From: Chitinophaga rupis
GTDB taxonomy: Bacteria; Bacteroidota; Bacteroidia; Chitinophagales; Chitinophagaceae
Length of the DNA stretch: 64,000 bases
Assembly: GCF_900109685.1 (NCBI RefSeq)
Contig: NZ_FOBB01000010.1
Coordinates: forward strand, 248,001 to 312,000
Direction: 5' to 3'
Positions within the stretch are counted from its first letter, which is position 1; every line of letters starts with the position of its first letter. The notes under the pieces were generated by a model that did not search any database, had not been told where the DNA came from, and saw only the letters and a list, made by a program, of their open reading frames with translations. A program made the position numbers and the translations under genes. This document shows, one piece after another, positions 37,355-45,750 of this stretch.

Positions 37355-37407
37355 AGATCATTCATTTTAGCTTTTACAATTACTTTTCCTGTTCACGTAA
37401 AGCCCCA

Positions 37408-37833
37408 TCAGGCGGTCTTTTCCAGAGGCACGCACATCTTGGTCAAAATAGTGCTCCAATAACGGGCCTTCTGCTCCAGTTCCGCAATCTCCCCAACATA
37501 ATTACCGGGGTGTTTGTAAAACAAAACTTCAACAGGCGGTTTCCCGTTCTTCAGCTCAAAATGCAGCACCATTTCTTCCAGGTAGTGATCCAGCTTCTTT
37601 GTCTTTAGCTCTCCGGTCCTGATGGCGCCGTATTGCTTTCTTACCGTACATCTTTTCACTTCATTCAGGTCTATCACAAAAGATTGGAAAGCCGTATCGT
37701 TCTGCTTTAATACGACCACCTTACGGTGTATACCGGCAAAACCGATGATACAATCCTTCAGTAATTCCTGGCCGGTAAATGAAACATTGTTATCGATCCC
37801 TAACTGGCGAAGCCGTTGAAATAATAGGTTCAT
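37408..37833 (-). CDS. Uncharacterised cytosolic protein
   Basis: Protein of 141 residues with no signal peptide or membrane segment. Mixed alpha/beta: GQELLKDCIIGFAGIHRKVV, AFQSFVIDLNEVKRCTVRKQ, YLEEMVLHFELKNGKPPVEV and a C-terminal helix EIAELEQKARYWSTILTKM. The middle is reminiscent of a PH-like domain but I cannot assign it. It overlaps the upstream membrane-protein gene by 44 bases in another frame, so the two are co-transcribed. The GreA/B-like gene follows 53 bases later. Confidence 0.72.
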   Translation of the reverse strand: MNLLFQRLRQLGIDNNVSFTGQELLKDCIIGFAGIHRKVVVLKQNDTAFQSFVIDLNEVKRCTVRKQYGAIRTGELKTKKLDHYLEEMVLHFELKNGKPPVEVLFYKHPGNYVGEIAELEQKARYWSTILTKMCVPLEKTA

Positions 37834-38053
37834 CGCTTACATTTTTTTTGTTATCAATACGCACACCCTGCTGCTTATACAGCTGCTTACGAAAAGCAAT
37901 CACATAGATCAGCATTAAGGGAAAGGTGATATAGGCAATGTTATACCATTTGGGATTTGATACGAATCCCTGTTCCAACACAATTGCATTCAGCAAAAAG
38001 GCCATTGCAGCTACAGTTCTGCTTGCAGCAATCTTTTGTTGATTCCGGCGCAT
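37790..38053 (-). CDS. Small two-helix membrane protein
   Basis: Protein of 87 residues. A basic N-terminus (MRRNQQKIAASR) is followed by helices at about 12-30 (VAAMAFLLNAIVLEQGF) and 37-54 (YNIAYITFPLMLIYVIAF), then a polar tail. No known domain. Its last 44 bases overlap the start of the uncharacterised gene downstream, which supports translation coupling. It is divergent from the exported-protein operon across a 339-base gap with a large palindrome. Confidence 0.65.
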   Translation of the reverse strand: MRRNQQKIAASRTVAAMAFLLNAIVLEQGFVSNPKWYNIAYITFPLMLIYVIAFRKQLYKQQGVRIDNKKNVSDEPIISTASPVRDR

Positions 38054-38190
38054 AGCAAGATCATTTAAATGATTAATTATGGGAATAATTAAATGCAGAT
38101 AAACCCCAAGCCTTTGTGGGATTAATTAGGCTTGGGCAATAGTTTTAAAGGCCTTAAAGCTGGAGAAATAGTACAGGTGAAGACAAAAGG

Positions 38191-38296
38191 GTAGAAATTC
38201 GGGAAATGACCAGGTATAGCAATCGCTCATATCGAGTATCACATACTCGATCGGGCGACTTTTAGCTATATGGTAGATATTACCTGTCATTTCTAC
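38191..38296. repeat. Long imperfect palindrome (about 106 bp)
   Basis: Centre: ATCGAGTAT (38231-38239), CAC, ATACTCGAT (38243-38251), a perfect 9-bp stem with a 3-base loop. Outside it TCGCTC (38223-38228) pairs with GGGCGA (38253-38258) with one wobble, TATAGC (38215-38220) with GCTATA (38265-38270), and GAAATGACCAGGTA (38203-38216) matches the complement of TACCTGTCATTTC (38281-38293) with one extra base. GTAGAAA/TTTCTAC close the ends at 38191-38197 and 38290-38296. Some outer pairings compete. It could be a structured RNA, a small palindromic mobile element or a recombination or protein-binding site. Confidence 0.7.
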
Positions 38297-38377
38297 AAAC
38301 TTACGGAAAAAACAGATAGGAACGTCCGGAGCAATTGTTAAAACAACGTGCCTCCGGGAAAATTTATGTTACTACGC

Positions 38378-38385
38378 TATCTTTG
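38378..38385 (+). promoter_or_regulatory. -7 promoter element before the exported-protein operon
   Basis: TATCTTTG matches the Bacteroidota -7 consensus TAnnTTTG exactly, 7 bases before the ATG at 38393. If used, the transcript would be almost leaderless. No convincing -33 TTTG is seen at 19-21 bases upstream. Confidence 0.35.
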
Positions 38386-38392
38386 CCGGCAA

Positions 38393-39403
38393 ATGCATAA
38401 ACGCTGGCTTTTATACCTCTTTTGCTGCTGCCTGGCCTGCACCAAACCGCGCCCCATTACCCGCGCCTTTTACTTCTGGAAGCAGCGTTACCAGCCTGAC
38501 AGCACTGAGCTAAATACACTCAATACCCTCCGCATGCAAAGGCTTTACGTAAAAATGTTCGACGTAACCCTGGCCGCAGACAAACATACAGCCGTTCCCG
38601 TAGCCCGCCTGGACCAGCGCAGCCCCTTCCCCGCCGGCATACAGGTAATACCTACTGTATTCATTGTAAACGATGTATGGAAGCAGGTGAATGCAGATAC
38701 CCTGGCCCGGCAGGTGGCGCAGCTGCTGGCGCAAACCAGCCCGCAGCAGGCAGGGGAAGTGCAAATAGATTGCGACTGGACACGCAACAGCAAAACCGCC
38801 TATTTTGCATTCCTGCAAGCCCTTCGCCGGCAGCCCTTTATGCAGGGCAAGCAGCTTTCCGTTACCATACGCCTGCACCAGGTAAAGTTCCTGGCTACCA
38901 GCGGCGCACCGCCGGCAGATAAAGGCCTGCTGATGTGCTATAACATGGGCAACCTGCGCCAGTATGGCGACCATAACTCCATTCTTAATATGAACGACCT
39001 GGAATCCTATGCCGGCAATAAAAGGATAGCGCATTATCCATTATCTTTAGACCTGGCTTTGCCATTGTTCAGGTGGAGCGTATTATTCCGGCACCGTTCT
39101 TACGCAGGCCTGCTCCGTAACCTGGAAGAAAATGATTTCAGCAACCATCGTATTTTTAGTAAAAATGGGGAACAATTATACACCGTGTTAAAGGACACCA
39201 TTGTAAAAGGCTATCCCTTACATGCCGGCGAGGAAGTACGGTATGAAACCTGCCCGCCCGCGCTGCTCTGGGACGCCGCCCGGTACCTGGCTAAACAACG
39301 GCAGCATTATAACCCCGTAGTTATATTTTATCACCTGGATGAAAACGAGCTTAATAAATATGCATTACCCGAACTGGAAAAAACTTATAGTATTCTTCGT
39401 TAG
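38393..39403 (+). CDS. Exported lipoprotein, TIM-barrel-like, uncharacterised
   Basis: Protein of 336 residues from the ATG at 38393. An N-terminal signal with a cysteine run (LYLFCCCLACTKP) gives a plausible lipobox at LAC. Strand-helix units suggest a TIM barrel: VKMFDVTLA, IQVIPTVFIVND, VQIDCDWTRNSKTAYFAFLQ, LSVTIRLHQVKFL, KGLLMCYNMGNLRQYGDHNS, HYPLSLDLALPLFRWSVLF. Conserved-looking Asp/Trp in QIDCDW and the polar CYNMGN turn sit where glycosidase active sites lie. I recognise no named family with confidence. GTG 38348 and ATG 38366 are alternative starts but lie at or before the -7 element. It overlaps the next gene by 44 bases. Confidence 0.75.
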   Translation: MHKRWLLYLFCCCLACTKPRPITRAFYFWKQRYQPDSTELNTLNTLRMQRLYVKMFDVTLAADKHTAVPVARLDQRSPFPAGIQVIPTVFIVNDVWKQVNADTLARQVAQLLAQTSPQQAGEVQIDCDWTRNSKTAYFAFLQALRRQPFMQGKQLSVTIRLHQVKFLATSGAPPADKGLLMCYNMGNLRQYGDHNSILNMNDLESYAGNKRIAHYPLSLDLALPLFRWSVLFRHRSYAGLLRNLEENDFSNHRIFSKNGEQLYTVLKDTIVKGYPLHAGEEVRYETCPPALLWDAARYLAKQRQHYNPVVIFYHLDENELNKYALPELEKTYSILR

Positions 39404-41717
39404 CCTGCTGGCCTGCTTTTTTGCTGAAAGCATTTATGTATTTTCCTGCGGCCCTGAGCCGGACCCCTATGATTATTACACTAATTTCTATAACCCCAAT
39501 ATTGCTGCCGGCAAGGGCTTTGAACCCTTCTACTATACTTCCCTGGGCCAATATTACGGGGTGGATGAGCCGGAGCAAACCGCCAACCTCCGCGAATGGA
39601 GCGCCTTTTTTTCCGGTAAGGAGGCAAAGGTAACTGATGAGGACCTCCTGGAATTTATTTACACCTACTCCCGTCCGCAAATGACGGCGCTGTACACCAG
39701 CATTGATAAAGGAACACCGCTGCAGGCGGCAGACAGCGTAAGCAACAATACGCTTACCCGTTATTTCATGAGCAGCAAAGACAAAGAAACACTGGGTTAC
39801 CTTATGTTCGCTAAAAGATGCGAGGTATATACCAATATCGCCGATGCATGGAACCCGCCAACACCGGATTACGCTGCCATGATGCGCCTGGCCCGCAACA
39901 GCATACAGCTGTATAACGCCTGTAAAGATCCGTTCATTAAGGAAAGATTTGCCTACCAGGCCACCCGCATGGCGCATTTCAGCAAGTCGTACGAAACAGC
40001 TATTCACTATTATGATTCACTGGCGGCGCCGCTGCCATCTACCTCTCTTATTCACTATAAAGCGCTGGCATTAAAAGCAGGCGCTTTGCTGCGTACCGGC
40101 AAAAAAGCAGAAAGCGTATACCTGTTCTCCCGTGTATTTGAAGCAGCGCCCTCCCAGCGCACCCTGGCCTACCTGAACACCGGCTGGGCAGGCGCTGATA
40201 AAAAAGCAGTGCTGAAATTGTGTAACAGCACTACAGAAAAAGCCACCGTAGCAGCCATGTACGCGGCAAGGGCTGTAACCCTTAACCTCAATGGCCTGCG
40301 GGAAGTGTACCGCTTTGACCCTACCGCGCCTATCCTGGATGTGCTTTTGGCCAGAGAGGTGAATAAGCTGGAAGATGGTTACCTGCAAAATGCCATTAAC
40401 ATCGATGCCAATAAGATCAACTACTGGTACACTGAGAACAGCCTTAAAGCAAATGACGTAAAAGCGCTGCAGCGGCTTACAGACAGCATTGCCGGCCTGG
40501 GTAAGGTAAAAGAACCGGCCCTGTGGCAGATCACATCCGCTTACCTTTCCTTTATGACAAAAGACTATGCCGGCGCCCATACCCGCCTGGCAGCCGCAAA
40601 ACCCAATATACAACGGGCCGACCTGCAGGACCAATGGGAAATTGTACAGCTGCTGGTGAACATTAATGAACAGCCCCGCATAGATAAAGCTTATGAAAAC
40701 AAGCTGCTGGCCTCTTTGAAATGGCTGGACACCAGGCTCCCCAAAGAGAAAAACGATCACTTCATCTATTGGAACTCCCCCGGCGATAATACCTGGATGA
40801 ACGCTTCCTTTTACACACGCATGTACCGCAACCTGCTGGATTATATTATTGCGCCGCGTTATGCCCGGCAGCAAGATACCGTGCGCCTGTCCCTCATCCT
40901 CACAAAAAGGGATGAGGTTGATCCTTCATACTTCCGCTGGAACAGCCCCAGCGGAAAGGATTTTATTGCAGATAGCATGTCTACCACCCAGCTGCTTTCC
41001 TTATCCAGCCTGTATAAAAGCAAAAACAAAACGCCTTTTGAAAAATATCTCTGTGAGCAGCTGCCCTTTACAGAACAGCAGCTTGGAGAGGTTATTGCTA
41101 TCAACTATGTACGCCAGCACGATTTCCCCAATGCCGTTGCCTGGTTTAAACGCAGCGGCAGCACCCGCCGTTCGGAACTGGTGTTTGAGGAGCAGCTGCA
41201 GGATTTTGGGTATGAGGAGCAGGACTCCATCCGCCATGGCATTAGCCAGCTGGAATATGCTACCCGTATGGTGGAGCTGGAAAAAAAGATGAAGGATGCA
41301 AAGGTAGCGCCGGAAGTGTATTTTGAATATGCAACAGGGCTGTTCAGCATTTCCTATTACGGCCATTCCTACCAGTTCTCTGTAAGCTACCGCCCCAGCA
41401 CCTGGTGGTATGAGCCGGCATATGAAAGATCACCTTTCCTGCGTGAATACTTTGGCTGTTACCGTGCGGAGGAATATTATAAAAAAGCAGCCGATGCAGC
41501 CACTGACCCGGAATTTAAAGCCAAAGCCTTATACATGGCAGCGCGCTGCGCACAAAAACATGCGCAGCTAACCGGCAAAGAGGAATGGTGGTACCCGGCT
41601 ACGTATAAAAATCCGTATTTTCCAACCCTGGTAAAGGAGTACAGGCATACCGCCTTTTATGAGAACATAGCAGCGGAATGCACGTACCTGCAGGATTTTG
41701 TGAAAAAACAGCCATAA
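39360..41717 (+). CDS. Large exported alpha-helical repeat protein, uncharacterised
   Basis: Protein of 785 residues from the ATG at 39360. The signal region is KKLIVFFVSLLACFFAESIY, followed by VFSCGPEPDPYDYYTNF, where the Cys could be lipidated. The remainder is helical with TPR/Sel1-like pairs (YETAIHYYDSLAAPL; GALLRTGKKAESVYLFSRVF; DFPNAVAWFKRSGSTRRSE; EFKAKALYMAARCAQKHAQL). It probably works as a periplasmic or surface scaffold. No enzymatic motif was seen. The start lies inside the end of the preceding gene (44-base overlap), implying coupled translation; a response-regulator gene follows after 32 bases. Confidence 0.75.
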   Translation: MHYPNWKKLIVFFVSLLACFFAESIYVFSCGPEPDPYDYYTNFYNPNIAAGKGFEPFYYTSLGQYYGVDEPEQTANLREWSAFFSGKEAKVTDEDLLEFIYTYSRPQMTALYTSIDKGTPLQAADSVSNNTLTRYFMSSKDKETLGYLMFAKRCEVYTNIADAWNPPTPDYAAMMRLARNSIQLYNACKDPFIKERFAYQATRMAHFSKSYETAIHYYDSLAAPLPSTSLIHYKALALKAGALLRTGKKAESVYLFSRVFEAAPSQRTLAYLNTGWAGADKKAVLKLCNSTTEKATVAAMYAARAVTLNLNGLREVYRFDPTAPILDVLLAREVNKLEDGYLQNAINIDANKINYWYTENSLKANDVKALQRLTDSIAGLGKVKEPALWQITSAYLSFMTKDYAGAHTRLAAAKPNIQRADLQDQWEIVQLLVNINEQPRIDKAYENKLLASLKWLDTRLPKEKNDHFIYWNSPGDNTWMNASFYTRMYRNLLDYIIAPRYARQQDTVRLSLILTKRDEVDPSYFRWNSPSGKDFIADSMSTTQLLSLSSLYKSKNKTPFEKYLCEQLPFTEQQLGEVIAINYVRQHDFPNAVAWFKRSGSTRRSELVFEEQLQDFGYEEQDSIRHGISQLEYATRMVELEKKMKDAKVAPEVYFEYATGLFSISYYGHSYQFSVSYRPSTWWYEPAYERSPFLREYFGCYRAEEYYKKAADAATDPEFKAKALYMAARCAQKHAQLTGKEEWWYPATYKNPYFPTLVKEYRHTAFYENIAAECTYLQDFVKKQP

Positions 41718-41749
41718 AAACATTCGTTCACCTAATCTGTTATCCATTC

Positions 41750-42427
41750 ATGAAAGTTTTGGTCATAGAAGATGAACCGGCCCTGCAAACGGCCATCCGC
41801 CAGTACCTGGAGCAGCAGGGATATATCTGTGAAACAGCGCCTGACTTTCCCCAGGCCATGGCAAAGGTGAATGATTACGATTACGACTGCATTGTAGCCG
41901 ACATAGGCCTGCCCCAGGGCAATGGCCTGGATATTATTAAAGAATTAAAAGCGCTGGAATCAGAAGCCGGTATTATTATCATTTCCGCCAAAGACTCTTT
42001 GGAAGATAAGCTCAGCGGTCTGGACCTGGGCGCCGATGATTACCTGACCAAACCCTTTCACCTGTCGGAGCTGAATGCCCGTATCAATGCCATTTTGCGG
42101 CGTAAACATTTTGATGGCAACACCAATATCCATTTCAATGAGATCCGTATAGCGCCGGGCTCCAAAGCAGTTTTTGTAAAGGATACCCCGCTTACGCTTA
42201 CCAGCAAAGAGTACCAGCTGCTGCTATACTTCATTGCCAACCAGCGCAGGGTAGTTACCAAAACTGCGCTGGCCGGCCACCTCTGGGGCGATGCTTATGA
42301 CCAGGCAGGCTCCTACGATTTCATTTACTCACATATCAAGAATCTGCGCCGCAAGCTGCTGGAAGCCGGCGGTGAAGATTATATTAAAACCATTTATGGT
42401 ACCGGCTACCGCTGGTCTGATCAATAA
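41750..42427 (+). CDS. OmpR-type response regulator
   Basis: Protein of 225 residues from the ATG at 41750 (MKVLVIEDEPALQTA). The receiver has the acidic pair EDE, phospho-acceptor Asp in DCIVADIGLPQGNGLDII, Ser in IIIISAKDSLEDKLSGLDLG and Lys in DDYLTKPFHLSELNAR. The winged HTH (about 130-225) has TLTSKEYQLLLYFIANQRRV and DFIYSHIKNLRRKLLEAGGE with GTGYRW at the end. The histidine-kinase gene begins 10 bases later. It is similar to regulators paired with metal or cation sensors in Bacteroidota, but the signal is not readable. Confidence 0.96.
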   Translation: MKVLVIEDEPALQTAIRQYLEQQGYICETAPDFPQAMAKVNDYDYDCIVADIGLPQGNGLDIIKELKALESEAGIIIISAKDSLEDKLSGLDLGADDYLTKPFHLSELNARINAILRRKHFDGNTNIHFNEIRIAPGSKAVFVKDTPLTLTSKEYQLLLYFIANQRRVVTKTALAGHLWGDAYDQAGSYDFIYSHIKNLRRKLLEAGGEDYIKTIYGTGYRWSDQ

Positions 42428-42437
42428 ACCGGGCTGT

Positions 42438-43742
42438 ATGAGACCGATGAAGCTTCTTACGCAAACCACCATTTATTTCCTGCTGCTGGTATTACCGCTG
42501 CTTACCATCAGCACCTTCTACCTCTTTTCCCAGTTCAATAAAGAGATCGGGCATGAAATAGATGAAGAGCTGCTGAACGACCAGATCCAGTGGTTGCGTT
42601 ATATGGACACCGTAAGTATTCACAGCCCGGTCTTTCAGCTCTCCACCCCGGAGTTCAGCCTGCAGCCGGTAACACGGCCCGCACAGGCAAAACCGGTGCT
42701 GGAAAGCGTAATGCTGTACCAGGATATAGAAGGAAAAAAAACGCCTTACCGCCAGCTTACGCAGGTATTAAGCATCCACAATAATTCTTACCTGTTAACT
42801 ATCCGCAAATCATTGATAGAACGGGATGATCTTATAAAGAACATCTTCATTGTAATGCTGATCGTATTTGGCGGCCTGCTGATTTTCATACTGCTGCTGA
42901 ACAGGATGCTGAGCAAACGCCTGTGGCGGCCCTTTTACCAGTCGCTGGAAAAATTGCATGGCATTGAGCTCAAGAAGATGGAAAGCGTTAGCTTCACCCC
43001 TTCCTCCATCAAGGAATTTAACCAGCTGCATACCGCACTAACGGCCATGATAACACGCATACACGCAGATTACAAAAGCATTAAAGAGCTAACGGAAGAT
43101 GCGGCCCATGAAATGCAAACACCCCTGGCCATTGCGGAAAGTAAGCTGGAGCTGCTGCTGCAGGATGAAACCCTCAGCGATGCGCAGCTGCATGCCATTG
43201 CCCAAAGCAGCGAAGCCCTGGAACGCCTGGCCCGCCTGAACCATTCCCTGCTGCTGCTGGCCAAAATAGAGAACCACCAGTACGATACCTCCCAGCCGGA
43301 AAGCCTGCAGCACGTTACCAAACAATACCTGGGCCTGCTGGATGAGCTGATAAAAGATAAAAAGCTTACACTGGAAACGCAGCTTACCCATGATACCTCC
43401 TGGCAAATGCCGGCCGCGCTGGCAGATATGCTGATCAGTAACCTGGTAGGTAACGCCATCCGCTATAATTATACCGGCGGCAAAATAAGGCTGCAGCTGG
43501 ATGATCAGCAGTTCAGCATCAGCAATACCAGCAGCTGGCCGGCCATTCCGCAACAGCAGCTTTTTCAGCGTTTTAAAAAAGGCGGCGCTGTGCTGGACAG
43601 CTCCAACGGCCTGGGGCTGGCCATTGTGAAAAAGATCTGCGATACCTATAATCTCCCGATCAGCTATTACTTTGAAAATGGTGTGCACACGTTCACCATC
43701 TCCAGATTCTCTACAAATTCCAAACCTTCCTTTGCAGCATAG
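42438..43742 (+). CDS. Sensor histidine kinase
   Basis: Membrane kinase of 434 residues from the ATG at 42438. TM1 is about 11-28 (IYFLLLVLPLLTISTFYLF), then a periplasmic loop of about 110 residues, TM2 near 138-158 (IFIVMLIVFGGLLIFILLLN) and a HAMP-like linker. HisKA has the phospho-acceptor His in ELTEDAAHEMQTPLAIAESK, and HATPase_c has LISNLVGNAIRYNYTGGKI and DSSNGLGLAIVKKICDTYN. It is paired with the response regulator 10 bases upstream; the TonB-dependent receptor gene starts 7 bases after its stop, so the kinase probably senses something about the receptor's substrate. Confidence 0.95.
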   Translation: MRPMKLLTQTTIYFLLLVLPLLTISTFYLFSQFNKEIGHEIDEELLNDQIQWLRYMDTVSIHSPVFQLSTPEFSLQPVTRPAQAKPVLESVMLYQDIEGKKTPYRQLTQVLSIHNNSYLLTIRKSLIERDDLIKNIFIVMLIVFGGLLIFILLLNRMLSKRLWRPFYQSLEKLHGIELKKMESVSFTPSSIKEFNQLHTALTAMITRIHADYKSIKELTEDAAHEMQTPLAIAESKLELLLQDETLSDAQLHAIAQSSEALERLARLNHSLLLLAKIENHQYDTSQPESLQHVTKQYLGLLDELIKDKKLTLETQLTHDTSWQMPAALADMLISNLVGNAIRYNYTGGKIRLQLDDQQFSISNTSSWPAIPQQQLFQRFKKGGAVLDSSNGLGLAIVKKICDTYNLPISYYFENGVHTFTISRFSTNSKPSFAA

Positions 43743-43749
43743 GAATACT

Positions 43750-45741
43750 ATGCAACAACTGTTATACACTATAGTCTTCCTGTGCAGCGTTTTTGCAGCA
43801 CAGGCGCAGATCATTGCAAAAGACAGCGCTACCAGACAAGCTCCGGCCGACACGGTTCCCGGTTTGCCGAAACCGCAGGTCAGGAACATAGCGGAGGTAG
43901 TGATTAGCTCCACCCGTACCAACAGCCGCCTGGAAGACCTGCCCATGAAAGTGGAAGTGCTGGGACAGGAAGATATGCAGGAAGAAAGCGGCATTAAACC
44001 CGGCAATGTGGCCAGCATCCTGGGCGACCTGTCGGTGATCCATATCCAGAACACCTCTGCCGTAAATGGCAACAATGCCATCCGTATGCAGGGGCTGGAT
44101 GGTAAGTACACTCAGCTGCTGCGCGATGGTATGCCGGTGTATGAAGGCCTGAGCGGCAACTTTGGCGTGCTGGCCATTCCCCCGCTGGACCTGAAGCAGA
44201 TCGAGATCATTAAAGGCTCCATATCCACCCTGTATGGCGGTGGCGCCATTGCAGGCATGATCAACTTTATAGCCAAAACACCGGGCAATGAGCCGGAGCT
44301 GAATGTACTGCTGAACCGCAGCACCCTCAAAGAAAATAATGTAAACACCTATTACGCGCAACGCTGGAAAAAAACCGGCCTTACCCTTTTTGCCGGCGCT
44401 ACCGTACAAAATGAAAGTGATGTGAATAAAGACGGGTTTAGCGATGTGCCCCGCTTACGGCAGTACACGCTGCACCCCCGCTTTTTTTATTATATAGATC
44501 CTAATACCACGCTGGTAGCAGGTTATACCGGCACCATTGAAAAACGCGCCGGTGGCGATATGCAGGTGCTGGCGCATGATATGGACAGTGTGCACCAATA
44601 TACGGAAACCAATAACAGCCACCGGCACAGCATAGACCTGCAATTTACCCGCAAACAATTAGGCGGCGGCACCCTTACCGCCAAAGGGGTGAACAGCTAT
44701 TATCGCCTGGATAATACCGAAGGTACTTTTGCTTTACGCGGCAACCAGGGCAACCTGTATGCAGAAGTAGCCTATAACAAAAAGAGCGGGCGGCATAACT
44801 GGGTGCTGGGCCTGAATGATACCGGCGAAAAATATAAGCGGGCCGGCGGCGACAGCAGCCTTATTAATAACTACACCTACAACACTACCGGCCTGTTTGC
44901 ACAGGATGGTTTTAATATCACCAGGCAGTTAATGATGGAAGCAGGTCTGCGCATAGACTATCATAACGTATATGGCTGGTACATACTGCCGCGTTTAGCC
45001 GTTGTGTATAAACCCATAGATGCCCTGTCCATACGCCTGAGCGGCGGCACCGGTTATAAAACACCGGCCATTTTTACCAGCCAGACACAGAACATTGCCT
45101 ACCGCGACCTGCTGCCGCTTACCACCGGCATGCAGTCAGAAAAAAGCAGGGGGCTTAATGTAGATGCAGGTTACCAAACAGCATTGGGCCCGGTGGAAAT
45201 AACCATAGACCAGGCCTTGTATTATACCTACATCAAACATCCCATTTTGCCCGTTATGCAGGCAGAAGGTAAAATATCACTGCAAAACCAGCCCTATGAA
45301 TGCAGGAGCCTGGGCACTGATACGTATATACGTTTTAGTTATAACGGCCTGGAGCTGTATGTAGGCTACAACCATACCACCTCCAAATACTCCGATCCGG
45401 ACCATACCTTTGTGCCCTTTGCCCCGCGGGATAAATTTGCAAGCACCCTGGCTTATGAGATCCCGGATAAATGGCGCTTTGGTATTGAGAGCGCCTGGAT
45501 AGGCCATCAATACCTGTATAATAACCAGCTGGCGCCTAACTACTGGTTCTGGGCCGCTATGATCTCACGCCAGTTTGGCGATCACTTTACGGTAGTGCTG
45601 AATGGGGAAAATATTTTTGATGCCCGCCAGGGCAAGCGGGAGGCCTTATACACCGGCAGCATTACGCAGCCGCAGTTCCTGCCCTTATGGGGGCCCATTG
45701 ACGGCCGTACCATTAATTTCTCTGTTAAATATACCTTATAA
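43750..45741 (+). CDS. TonB-dependent outer membrane receptor
   Basis: Outer-membrane receptor of 663 residues from the ATG at 43750. Signal peptide LLYTIVFLCSVFAAQAQ. A TonB-box-like NIAEVVISSTRTNSRLEDLP precedes the plug (about 60-165: IRMQGLDGKYTQLLRDGMP; LKQIEIIKGSISTLYGGGAI), and a barrel ends in the aromatic strand DGRTINFSVKYTL. There is no STN or carboxypeptidase-like domain, so it is a CirA/BtuB-like importer and not a SusC. Substrate may be a metal chelate or vitamin. It is the last gene of the two-component operon and converges with the LysR gene across 9 bases. Confidence 0.95.
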   Translation: MQQLLYTIVFLCSVFAAQAQIIAKDSATRQAPADTVPGLPKPQVRNIAEVVISSTRTNSRLEDLPMKVEVLGQEDMQEESGIKPGNVASILGDLSVIHIQNTSAVNGNNAIRMQGLDGKYTQLLRDGMPVYEGLSGNFGVLAIPPLDLKQIEIIKGSISTLYGGGAIAGMINFIAKTPGNEPELNVLLNRSTLKENNVNTYYAQRWKKTGLTLFAGATVQNESDVNKDGFSDVPRLRQYTLHPRFFYYIDPNTTLVAGYTGTIEKRAGGDMQVLAHDMDSVHQYTETNNSHRHSIDLQFTRKQLGGGTLTAKGVNSYYRLDNTEGTFALRGNQGNLYAEVAYNKKSGRHNWVLGLNDTGEKYKRAGGDSSLINNYTYNTTGLFAQDGFNITRQLMMEAGLRIDYHNVYGWYILPRLAVVYKPIDALSIRLSGGTGYKTPAIFTSQTQNIAYRDLLPLTTGMQSEKSRGLNVDAGYQTALGPVEITIDQALYYTYIKHPILPVMQAEGKISLQNQPYECRSLGTDTYIRFSYNGLELYVGYNHTTSKYSDPDHTFVPFAPRDKFASTLAYEIPDKWRFGIESAWIGHQYLYNNQLAPNYWFWAAMISRQFGDHFTVVLNGENIFDARQGKREALYTGSITQPQFLPLWGPIDGRTINFSVKYTL

Positions 45742-45750
45742 CCCGTTCCA

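Larger units (their letters stand above)
38054..38392. other. 339-bp divergent intergenic region with structured DNA
   Basis: The gap between the small membrane-protein gene (minus) and the exported-protein operon (plus). It contains a 106-bp imperfect palindrome (38191-38296, listed separately) and a small hairpin with CCGGAG (38326-38331) and CTCCGG (38352-38357) arms, inside which TTGTT/AACAA also pair. A perfect -7 element TATCTTTG lies at 38378-38385. No gene is plausible within it. Confidence 0.6.

Noticed and set aside
40071..40874. Open reading frame of 267 codons on the minus strand
   Set aside because: Antisense to the helical repeat protein gene, with no recognised domain, signal or promoter.
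43089..44111. Open reading frame of 340 codons on the minus strand
   Set aside because: It lies antisense to the histidine kinase and TonB-receptor genes, which are both well supported by domains. Low-complexity Ser/Arg-rich product with no domain; a shadow of GC-rich coding sequence.
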